Shown piece after piece: positions 48,970-56,270 of a stretch of 56,270 bases of DNA (position 1 is its first letter; each line of letters starts with the position of its first letter). Location: assembly GCA_016215025.1 (NCBI GenBank), contig JACRMI010000118.1, positions 1 to 56,270 of the forward strand. Direction: 5' to 3'. This stretch comes from Chloroflexota bacterium. GTDB taxonomy: Bacteria; Chloroflexota; Anaerolineae; UBA4142. The notes beneath the pieces are model-generated. The model made no database searches, was not told where the DNA came from, and saw nothing but the letters and a program-made list of their open reading frames with translations. Position numbers and translations under genes: made by a program.

Positions 48970-50901
48970 CTAAAAAGTTGCCGGTTTGCTATCAAACATC
49001 ATTCGCATCCACAACTCAAGGTTGACCCATTGCCAGATGCCCATATAGTGGTTCGCTTGACCAGCGACGTGTTCATCAAAGCATCGCAAGACTTGCGCTT
49101 GATCCAGAATTCCACGTTGTGCCAATGTCTGCGATGCGAGAATCTCGCGGACAGCCGTGCCGCTGGCAGCGCGGAACCAATGGACGGTCGGCGCGTTGAA
49201 ACCTTGCTTGTCCATGCGTGTCCGAACAGTTTCGGGCAAAACGCCTTTCATGCTTTCGCGAATGATCCATTTGCCCAACCCATTGCGAATTTTAAAGTGA
49301 TTGGGCAGCGCAAACGCAAATTCGGCGAGCCGATAATCGAGAAACGGCGAGCGTGTTTCAATCGAAAACGCCATGCTGTTTCGATCTTCGGGGCGCAGCG
49401 TTGCCGGTACCGTTTCGTAGGCGATTTCTTTGTAGAGGCGTGAACTTAAGTGACCGCGATTCCCAAACAGATCGACGCGGGAGGGTTCGCTTTGATACTG
49501 TGCGCCAAAGTCGGCCGTAACGATGTCTGGATAGTAGGAGAATTGATTCGCTTCGATCACCTCACCTCGCTCCAACGCGGCGAGGCGCGTCTTCAAACGA
49601 GAATATTCTTCGGGGTTACGTTCGTGATTGGCTAACCAGCGTGCGTATTCGTATCGAAAACGAGTGGGATCGCTTTGTTCCAAGTCGGCAAAATTGTACC
49701 AATAATGATCCCAGTATCCGGCGAAGAGTTCATCGCCCGCATGACCATTCAGGAGGACAGGGAATCCTTGTCCCGCTACTTCGCGCATTACCATCCAATG
49801 TGCGAACCATGTCACCGTGCAGACCGGTTCATCGTGGAATGAAAGCATTGTCTCAAGCGTATCAAGCAAATTGCCTGCTTGAGGATATATGAATCGGCCG
49901 TCCGCGCCAATATGCTTGACGGTCGCTTGAACATATTCGCCTTCGTCGAATTCGCGTTCGGCGTACCGCGCGGTAAAGGTTGTCACGGGCACGCCCGCAA
50001 TCTTTGCCGCCACGCAAGTCACAGACGACGAATCGAGTCCGCCACTGAGCATACACGCCACTGGCACATCGGAGCGCAGGCGGAGGCGAACAGCATCTTC
50101 AAAAAGTGAACGAAAATTTTCCAGCACTTGTTCGTCGGAAGCATAACTATCTTGTCGATTTGGATCCAACGACCAATAACAATCGTCGTTGATCCGACCA
50201 TCTGGTGTGATCTTCCAATAATGGGCGGGCAATAGATTTTCGATTCCATCGAAAAAAGTATTGCGCCCTCCGTCGACGAGCCGATAATGGCGCGCCACAT
50301 AGTTGTAGATGGTGCGATAGTTTGGCTGGCGCGGAACATCGAGATGATCAAGCAGCGTCTTGATCTCCGAACCGAAAATGAGAAGGTCTGGCGTTCGATG
50401 AACGAACAGCGGCTTGACACCCCAACGATCGCGGGCAAGAACGAGTGTGCCATCCCGCGCATCGTAAATCGCGAGCGCCCACATTCCATTCAAGCGATTG
50501 AAACATTGCGTGCCCCATTCACGATAGGCGTTGAGAATCACCTCGGTGTCGCTGTGGCTGTTGAACGCATATCCTTTTGAAATCAATTCGGCACGCAGTT
50601 CGCGATAGTTGTAAATCTCGCCGTTGAACGTGATCCACACCGATTGATCGAGGTTTGCCATGGGCTGGTGTCCGGCAGGCGAAAGGTCGATGATCTTGAG
50701 TCGCCGATTGCCCAGCCCGACCGTCGCCGACACGTTCGGCGCAGTTTCTAATTTCCACGGGTGCGCTTGGCGTTGTTGGTCGAATAGCACATAGCCGAAA
50801 TCGTCCGGGCCGCGATGCGCCAACCGAGTCGTCATCTGTTCAAGCACGTGAGCCGAAACCAGATTGTTATTGAATTGATATATGCCAGCAATGCCACACA
50901 C
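48970..50901 (-). CDS. asnB: AsnB-type glutamine amidotransferase (second of three)
   Basis: A 643-residue class II amidotransferase. Cys2 follows the GTG start; NGEIYNY and HSDTE are glutaminase motifs; MLSGGLDSS is the PP-loop of the synthetase domain. It lies between a methyltransferase and the radical SAM gene. Relative to the copies at 28223 and 54075 it has a longer linker and different C terminus. As with the other copies, amidation of a uronic acid or of a related glycan carboxylate is likelier than free asparagine synthesis. Confidence 0.87.
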   Translation of the reverse strand: MCGIAGIYQFNNNLVSAHVLEQMTTRLAHRGPDDFGYVLFDQQRQAHPWKLETAPNVSATVGLGNRRLKIIDLSPAGHQPMANLDQSVWITFNGEIYNYRELRAELISKGYAFNSHSDTEVILNAYREWGTQCFNRLNGMWALAIYDARDGTLVLARDRWGVKPLFVHRTPDLLIFGSEIKTLLDHLDVPRQPNYRTIYNYVARHYRLVDGGRNTFFDGIENLLPAHYWKITPDGRINDDCYWSLDPNRQDSYASDEQVLENFRSLFEDAVRLRLRSDVPVACMLSGGLDSSSVTCVAAKIAGVPVTTFTARYAEREFDEGEYVQATVKHIGADGRFIYPQAGNLLDTLETMLSFHDEPVCTVTWFAHWMVMREVAGQGFPVLLNGHAGDELFAGYWDHYWYNFADLEQSDPTRFRYEYARWLANHERNPEEYSRLKTRLAALERGEVIEANQFSYYPDIVTADFGAQYQSEPSRVDLFGNRGHLSSRLYKEIAYETVPATLRPEDRNSMAFSIETRSPFLDYRLAEFAFALPNHFKIRNGLGKWIIRESMKGVLPETVRTRMDKQGFNAPTVHWFRAASGTAVREILASQTLAQRGILDQAQVLRCFDEHVAGQANHYMGIWQWVNLELWMRMMFDSKPATF

Positions 50902-50927
50902 TCTATTACTTCCTGTTCGATTTCGCG

Positions 50928-51833
50928 TTATTGTTTACGGCTTGCATAAACGCGCATCATATTCCCGTAAAATGGCGGGGAAAGCCGCGTTTCATTTTTA
51001 CCCATCACGCGCATTGCCCACCAATCGTTGAGAATCTTTTGCGTGTGTTCAATCGGTTTTGCAAATTCAGTTCCGAAATAGGGATACTCAATTTTGATCA
51101 ATCGAAAGCCGGTTCGATCAAAATACCGGCGTAACGTTGTCGGCGTAAAGTAGTAAAGATGGTTCGGACCGAGTAAACGAAATCCTGCGCCATAAACTTT
51201 CGCGGCGATGCTGTCGAAATTGACGAGCGATAGCATCAACAAGCCGCCTGGCTTGAGCAAGTCACAGGCAGCATGGAGCGCGCTCAGCGGGTTGGGTAAA
51301 TGATCGAGAATATTGTGCATCGTCACGATGTCAAACTCACCCGCTTTGAACGGATGATGCGGAAATCGTTCTTCAACCACACGCAGCGGTAAATCGCGCA
51401 TCATTTCCACCACCGGATGCGACCATTCCAATCCGATAGCATCATAATCATTGCCGAGTGCTTGCAGAAAAAATCCTAGTCCACAGCCAATGTCCAACAG
51501 TCGTCCGCTCGAACGCATTCGGCGCAATGAATCGACGTCGCCTTTGAAACGCGCTACGCGCTGTGGTCGTTCCGCCGCGATGCTGCGACTGCGCCCTTCC
51601 GGATCAATCGTGCCGATGAACATTTGCGGGTCTTGATAAAGGGCTGTCAGGCGAGCGTCATCATAGCGCGGGTTCAGGAATACCAGCCCACATTGTTTGC
51701 AGCGCACGACCGGGATGGATGCGGAGCCGCGCCAGGCCGGTGGTTGGCGTTCATCCGGCGATTCGTGAATATTAAACAAGACCCACTGGTCATTCGACTT
51801 GCAGAAATTGCAAACGACATGCTCAAAGCCCAT
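50928..51833 (-). CDS. Class I SAM methyltransferase with zinc-binding N terminus
   Basis: A 301-residue protein. CNFCKS and CKQCGLVFLNPRYDD at the N terminus form a C-x2-C...C-x2-C zinc site. LLDIGCGLGFFLQAL is the SAM loop, followed by FDIVTMHNILDHLPNP. RLLGPNHLYYFTPTTLRRYFDR is typical of methyltransferase type 11/23 proteins of surface-glycan clusters. It is separated from AsnB by 26 bases. Acceptor unknown. Confidence 0.86.
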   Translation of the reverse strand: MGFEHVVCNFCKSNDQWVLFNIHESPDERQPPAWRGSASIPVVRCKQCGLVFLNPRYDDARLTALYQDPQMFIGTIDPEGRSRSIAAERPQRVARFKGDVDSLRRMRSSGRLLDIGCGLGFFLQALGNDYDAIGLEWSHPVVEMMRDLPLRVVEERFPHHPFKAGEFDIVTMHNILDHLPNPLSALHAACDLLKPGGLLMLSLVNFDSIAAKVYGAGFRLLGPNHLYYFTPTTLRRYFDRTGFRLIKIEYPYFGTEFAKPIEHTQKILNDWWAMRVMGKNETRLSPPFYGNMMRVYASRKQ

Positions 51834-51834
51834 T

Positions 51835-52956
51835 CTACACTCTGCGAATCAAGTCAGCTAATTGCCCAGCGACAAGTTCATGCCCCGCCAAATTGAAATG
51901 CGGATCGCCTGGTTTGAAAGTGATCGTCTGTCCTGCGCTGTGCAGTGGCTCGATGAGACTCAATAAAGGATATTTCTTCGACAGACGTTGCTGCATCTCG
52001 CGGTAATGTTTCAAATCGCATTGATATTCGCGATATGCGCGCGAAGTTGGATCGGTCTCGGTCAACGGGTAGAAGAGTGGAAAATTCGGTTCGAGCAGGA
52101 TGCCGAATTTAGCTCCGAGCGTTCGACATTCTGCGGCGAGTGCGTCAACTTGCGCTTCGGACTGTGTGTAAAAGAATTCGTTGCCTTTTGTCTGTTCCAT
52201 GTGCATGTTGTAGGAAATACCCGCCGCGCGCAAAAGGTTGCTGCCATTATAGCGTTGTGCCATCACACGATTGAATCTTTGATAGCCAAATCGAAATGTG
52301 CGACTGTGAGTGTACAGATCCACGGATAGGAATCGCCCGATGACATTTCTCCAAGCGGGATAATTCGACCGTGATAGTTTGCCATCCTTCAAGCTAAACG
52401 CAGGTTTATCGTAACGCCGACAGTCCCACGCATAGGCAAAGAGATAACGAAAAGTTTGATAGTCGCCTTCGACCAAGTCGTTCCCCGTGAACAATCCTAG
52501 AACAACCAAATCAGGTTCAAGGCGACGACCAAAATGTTGCAAGTAATTCAGAACCGAATCGACGCTCCAGCCCGCCACTCCGATGTTGAACAATTCGTAT
52601 TGCGGCGCATGGTCAGTGTTGAGCAATTGCTCCGCACGCGCGACAAAGTTTTGCTTAACGGGTACCTGACGAGATTCGATGATCGAATCGCCCATGACTA
52701 GGACACGATTGCGACCCGGTTGCTTTTCTCCCCATTCCCGCTCATTGAATCCGTGCGAATTGATGCGAATTGTATTCTGATAAACAAGCGCGCCCTTGTG
52801 CCGCAGCTCAACCTGTTTTTCGATTCTTGGCGTAAGAGTCCAACCTAAACGCGTGCTGGGAAGATACAGACGCGGCGAAATCGGCTTGCGCCAAGTCCAG
52901 ATTTGGTCTGCCAGCAACAGAAATAATATCAACGCGCCAAGAATCAGTTCGATCAA
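51835..52956 (-). CDS. Membrane-anchored SGNH-hydrolase-like protein
   Basis: A 373-residue protein with an N-terminal membrane helix (LILGALILFLLLADQIW, 3-19) and an SGNH fold outside or inside the membrane. GDSIIE holds the nucleophile Ser of block I; GVAGWS has the Gly of block II; LFTGNDLVEG the Asn of block III; DPHFNLAGH the Asp-His of block V. Such proteins add or remove O-acetyl or other acyl groups on glycans, as in AlgX/AlgJ or WcbI-like enzymes. It begins 3 bases after the amidotransferase gene. Hydrolase versus transferase cannot be decided. Confidence 0.84.
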   Translation of the reverse strand: MIELILGALILFLLLADQIWTWRKPISPRLYLPSTRLGWTLTPRIEKQVELRHKGALVYQNTIRINSHGFNEREWGEKQPGRNRVLVMGDSIIESRQVPVKQNFVARAEQLLNTDHAPQYELFNIGVAGWSVDSVLNYLQHFGRRLEPDLVVLGLFTGNDLVEGDYQTFRYLFAYAWDCRRYDKPAFSLKDGKLSRSNYPAWRNVIGRFLSVDLYTHSRTFRFGYQRFNRVMAQRYNGSNLLRAAGISYNMHMEQTKGNEFFYTQSEAQVDALAAECRTLGAKFGILLEPNFPLFYPLTETDPTSRAYREYQCDLKHYREMQQRLSKKYPLLSLIEPLHSAGQTITFKPGDPHFNLAGHELVAGQLADLIRRV

Positions 52957-52959
52957 CCT

Positions 52960-54078
52960 TCACCACTGCCAATTAGGGATGATAAAATCTTCAATGACCC
53001 ATTTACCATTTCGGCGTAACCACACTTTGGGATTTCTAAATCGTTCAGCAATCGCCCAAAAGTGTTCCTGCGTAATTTGTAGGAACTCGCAGAGTTTGCG
53101 AATATCGTCGTGCGGAGTTTGGTCGCCCATCCTAGCAAAGATTTCTATCGCTTGGTCGCGCGTCAATCGCTCATTGCGAATCTCGACCGATAGGTTATCG
53201 AACAAGCGCGTAAAGCCGAATTTCAACCACTTGAAGTAATGGTGGATCGAAATAAAATCGCAGTCGATGTCGGCGTAATTGTAATAGCCCACCTTAGGAC
53301 CTTCAGCGCGAACTTGAAATCCGTTCGCCAGCGCAATTCGCAAGCTGGTCTCAGGGTCCCAAGGGAAATAGTAACCGAGAAAGATCGAGCGAATACGCGC
53401 GCTGCGAAATGCTTCATCGCTAGGCAAAAAATATGCTTCGAGGTCTTTCGCAGATAAGTCGTCGCCGATCCAATCTTCGGCGGATGTTCCTTGCAGAATA
53501 TTGTGCCGCTTGAACCATTCGCGGTCCAAGGAATTGATTTTGCGTTCATCCTCTGCGCCGCCATATTCCATGTGGGGACTTTCGCCCCACACGACGAGCG
53601 GGATGTTGAACGAGACGGCGATGCGTAACGGAATCGCGTAAAGTGCCATGTGCATCGGCAGCGCCGTGTCGCCGACGCGGGCGAGCGTTTTGTACATGAA
53701 TCGCCGCTCGACCACGGGATTGATCGTGTAATCGATATGGTCGACGCCGAGGCGAACAAGGTTGTCCAAGTTTTGCTGCCCTAGCCCAGTCCGTCCGGGC
53801 GTCTTCCAGGTGACGGCGAGGATTCGTAAGCCGTACTCTAAGCACTTGACGACTTGCCAGGTGCTGTCTTTGCCGCCGCTCACCGGCACAATACAATCGT
53901 AACCGCGTTGGCGCTGTTGCGTTTCGGCGACAATGCTCTCGAAATCGCGTTGCCGTTTTTCCCAATCAATCGAATATTTTTTTTCGAGCTGTCCGGCGCA
54001 AGCGGAGCAGACTCCATCGGCATTGAACACGAGACCGGGGCGTGTGTCCGGCAAGACGCATTTTCGACAGTATTTCAT
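52960..54078 (-). CDS. N-acetyl sugar amidotransferase (WbpG/PseA type)
   Basis: A 372-residue ATP-dependent amidotransferase. CRKCVLPDTRPGLVFNADGVC is the N-terminal Cys-rich signature (CxxC...CxxC, quoted in part as CRKCVLPDTRPG), and IVPVSGGKDSTWQ the PP-loop. WbpG with HisH/HisF-like partners converts an N-acetyl group of a UDP-sugar to an acetamidino group. HisH/HisF-like partner genes are absent from the window but may lie upstream of 56270. The neighbour downstream is an SGNH protein, and the upstream neighbour is an AsnB-like gene with a 4-base overlap. Confidence 0.87.
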   Translation of the reverse strand: MKYCRKCVLPDTRPGLVFNADGVCSACAGQLEKKYSIDWEKRQRDFESIVAETQQRQRGYDCIVPVSGGKDSTWQVVKCLEYGLRILAVTWKTPGRTGLGQQNLDNLVRLGVDHIDYTINPVVERRFMYKTLARVGDTALPMHMALYAIPLRIAVSFNIPLVVWGESPHMEYGGAEDERKINSLDREWFKRHNILQGTSAEDWIGDDLSAKDLEAYFLPSDEAFRSARIRSIFLGYYFPWDPETSLRIALANGFQVRAEGPKVGYYNYADIDCDFISIHHYFKWLKFGFTRLFDNLSVEIRNERLTRDQAIEIFARMGDQTPHDDIRKLCEFLQITQEHFWAIAERFRNPKVWLRRNGKWVIEDFIIPNWQW

Positions 54079-55907
54079 GCGGCGAATTCTTCCAAGAACA
54101 TTTTGCTGTTTAAAAAGTAGAATAGGAATTTGCTTTGACTTTCCGAAATCGTCGGCTTGCCAATCAAATCTTCGATCTTGTCGCGGCGCATATGTTCAAA
54201 GATCGGACTGTCGCCAAGCAGATCGCGTTTGACGTTTTCATCGTGAACATCGAGGAAAGAAAAAATCGGCGCGTTGAAACCCACTTTACGGTGATTATCG
54301 ATGATGCGATCTGGCGCAATCCCGCGCGCGGCATCGCGCAAAATGGCTTTGGCGTACCCATCGCGAATCAAGTGCCGAGTTGGGATGCTGTAGCAAAATT
54401 CGAATAGCGCACGTTCGAGAAAAGGCGAGCGATTCTCAATCGAAAAAGACATGGCGTTCAAATCATCTTCGTGCAAAATGACTGGAACGGACTCGTGGAA
54501 AAGTTCGTTCAACATTCGATTGCGTAACAGCTCATCGACATATCTGGTTTCGACGAATGGCTCGTTCCACGCTTGCTTGAGGTAACGCGCAAACGCATCC
54601 GCATCGAGAAAAATATGATCGCGGAACGAGGGGTTTTCGATGAATAGATTTGGATTGCTCAAATACGGATTGCGAACGAGCGGACGCATGTGTTGGTTCC
54701 ACGCCTCCAAGCTGGAGGAATGCAAAGCAGAATCGTTCGAGACGTGAGCCAGATACATCAGATGATGATCGTAATAGCCGGTAAACAATTCATCGGCGGC
54801 GGTCCCGCTAACGGAAACCCGATAACCGTGCGCGGCAATGCTTTGCATGAGCAGCCAGTGCGCGTAGTACGAAATTGTGTAGACTGGAGCATCATGCTGA
54901 CGCACGAGCGCGCGCAGACGAGACAGGAATTCGTGCTTGTTCACCGGAATTGCTGTGTGGCGGATGCCGAGTTCCTTGACGGCACAATCGACCATGTCCT
55001 GTTCTTCATAGCGCGCATCGGTGTTCACGATAGTAAAGCCATGCACGTCGTAATTGAACACCCGCTTGGCAATACTAATCAGAACGTTCGAGTCGACGCC
55101 GCCGCTCATGCAAAACGCCAGCGGTACATCCGCGCGCAAGCGTAACTCGACGCTGCGAATCAATCGCTCGCGCGCACCCGCGACCGCTTGCTCATACGAC
55201 ATGGTCGCATCGGTCTCGATACGCGGTGTCCAAAATTTCTGACTTGCCTCCCATCCATCGGCATTGATTTTCAACACTGAACCCGCCGGCAATTCAATTA
55301 GCCCTTTGAAGAAGGTCTGCTTGCTCTTGTAAAGCGTCTTGTAGCCGTTGATCATGTAACGGTAGACTTGATCGATGTTTACATCCAGCCGCTTGCTCAA
55401 CAATGCTTGAATGAACTTAACTTCCGATCCAAAGTACAAGCCATTCGCGTCGCGATAAAGGTAAAGCGGTTTTTCGCCAAACCGATCCCGCGCCAGCATC
55501 AGCGTTCCATCTGTCTCGTCGTACACGGCGAACGCCCACATCCCTTCGCATTTGTCGAGGACTTGCCATCCTGAGTCAGCGATGGCAGTCAACAATACTT
55601 CGCTGTCGGAGGTCGTTCGGAACGTGTGACCTTTTGCCTTTTGCTCGCGCTGGATTTCGAGATAATTATACAATTCGCCGTTGAAGACCATCCACTTGGC
55701 GTCGACTTGAATCGGCTGATTCGCGCGTGAATCAAGATCGATGATGCTCAAGCGTGTAAAGAGCAAGTACGTTTCACGCCCCGCAGTGTTCTTCCAATGT
55801 CGATACGCAGAATTATCGGGTCCGCGATGATGCATCAGTTGCAAACATCGCTCAATCCGCTCCGATGGAATTACAATTGTGCCGCTATATCCTGCAATGC
55901 CACACAT
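54075..55907 (-). CDS. asnB: AsnB-type glutamine amidotransferase (third of three)
   Basis: A 610-residue class II amidotransferase: Cys2 in MCGIAGYSG, NGELYNY, TSDSE and the PP-loop CMSGGVDSN. The sequence diverges from the other two, including SGGVDSN instead of SGGLDSS. It overlaps the WbpG-type gene by 4 bases, and a DUF4910-like gene fragment lies 28 bases upstream. Its position next to WbpG suggests that both act on the same or successive amidated sugars. Confidence 0.87.
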   Translation of the reverse strand: MCGIAGYSGTIVIPSERIERCLQLMHHRGPDNSAYRHWKNTAGRETYLLFTRLSIIDLDSRANQPIQVDAKWMVFNGELYNYLEIQREQKAKGHTFRTTSDSEVLLTAIADSGWQVLDKCEGMWAFAVYDETDGTLMLARDRFGEKPLYLYRDANGLYFGSEVKFIQALLSKRLDVNIDQVYRYMINGYKTLYKSKQTFFKGLIELPAGSVLKINADGWEASQKFWTPRIETDATMSYEQAVAGARERLIRSVELRLRADVPLAFCMSGGVDSNVLISIAKRVFNYDVHGFTIVNTDARYEEQDMVDCAVKELGIRHTAIPVNKHEFLSRLRALVRQHDAPVYTISYYAHWLLMQSIAAHGYRVSVSGTAADELFTGYYDHHLMYLAHVSNDSALHSSSLEAWNQHMRPLVRNPYLSNPNLFIENPSFRDHIFLDADAFARYLKQAWNEPFVETRYVDELLRNRMLNELFHESVPVILHEDDLNAMSFSIENRSPFLERALFEFCYSIPTRHLIRDGYAKAILRDAARGIAPDRIIDNHRKVGFNAPIFSFLDVHDENVKRDLLGDSPIFEHMRRDKIEDLIGKPTISESQSKFLFYFLNSKMFLEEFAA

Positions 55908-55934
55908 CTGCCTTATCCTAAAAGATGCCTTTGC

Positions 55935-56270
55935 CTACCCAAGCGGTCGCAGCAAACCTGCATGGACTAAATCGTTCACGGCGGTCTCACATTCCCAGAG
56001 GGGTTGTTCCAACATGTTCGCTATATCTACGAGATCGTGGCTGCCGTCTGAGAAATTCAGAATGTAACGTAGTTGTTTTGAATACGCTCCCGATTGTTTT
56101 TGCGCCCCTAGAGAATTGTACAGTCCATATTTGTCATGTCCAATGACATCGTACTCAATTTTTTGATTTCGTTAACTTCGCGGAGTCCAGAGACATCGTA
56201 CACACTTTGCGGCGTCGATGCGAGCGACGAAACTCAGAACGTAACGGGCGAACCGGCTCTGCGATTTCGT
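55935..56270 (-). pseudogene. 3' end of a DUF4910-like (aminopeptidase-type) gene, apparent frameshift
   Basis: Reading the - strand back from a TAG at 55935-55937 gives YGLYNSLGAQK, then LRYILNFSDGSHDLVDIANML and VNDLVHAGLLRPLG. This resembles the C-terminal winged-helix segment of DUF4910 proteins, which often occur in polysaccharide clusters. The frame is closed by a stop at 56172-56174, but the upstream open frame (...VYDVSGLREVNEIKK) would join it if one base were added to the T6 run at 56159-56164. The gene continues past the window edge. The indel may be a sequencing error at the contig end. The family call is moderate; the presence of a real gene end is fairly secure. Confidence 0.45.

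Overview
The window looks like a contig from an uncultured bacterium with about 50-55 percent G+C. Chloroflexota (Anaerolineae-like) is my best guess. It rests on overall gene content, the mix of Tat/lipoprotein export with multihaem cytochromes, and many self-complementary intergenic hairpins; no rRNA or other taxonomic marker is present, so the placement is weak. I found no tRNA, rRNA, CRISPR array or transposase gene.

Region 1 (1-1518) is A/T-rich and accessory. It holds the 3' part of a HEPN-like gene, an integron-type attC site and a TPR-like hypothetical gene. Region 2 (1550-6310, + strand) holds leuD, a hotdog thioesterase, a leuB-type dehydrogenase, an MFS transporter and a thiolase; no leuC is present. 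Region 3 (6390-8158, - strand) is a two-gene redox module: an exported molybdopterin enzyme of the sulfite-oxidase family and a membrane-anchored pentahaem cytochrome c. Region 4 (8346-9440) is an A/T-rich FRG-domain gene with a HEPN-like C-terminal motif. Region 5 (9756-19277, mostly - strand) is a housekeeping and stress block: an RhlE-type RNA helicase behind a promoter plus leader terminator, the TldD/TldE protease pair, a PanE-like reductase, an ArsC/Spx-like protein whose reading frame has UGA at the redox Cys position followed by a SECIS-like hairpin, an AAC(6')-like acetyltransferase, two DinB-fold proteins, a patatin-like lipase and ferritin. A small membrane protein (19407-20147, +) converges on the next block.

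Region 6 (20144-56270, - strand) is an uninterrupted run of about 27 genes ending in a strong intrinsic terminator at 20120-20159. Many neighbouring genes overlap by 4 bases (ATGA, GTGA or TTGA). This is a surface-polysaccharide locus: glycosyltransferases, NDP-sugar epimerases/dehydratases, a sugar nucleotidyltransferase, two CMP-sugar cytidylyltransferase domains (one fused to a D-2-hydroxyacid dehydrogenase), two Gfo/Idh/MocA oxidoreductases, a PLP aminotransferase, five class I methyltransferases and one FkbM-type methyltransferase, a Wzx flippase, a heparinase-like protein, an SGNH hydrolase, a radical SAM enzyme, three AsnB-type amidotransferases and a WbpG-type N-acetyl sugar amidotransferase. 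Together they predict a heavily decorated, amidated, methylated glycan that probably contains acidic sugars.

Most intergenic gaps carry hairpins built from short repeated words. Two families (GGACGCGGA-type and CCGCGAATC-type) recur at three sites each. Both ends of the window show apparent single-base homopolymer frameshifts, which may be assembly errors at contig edges.
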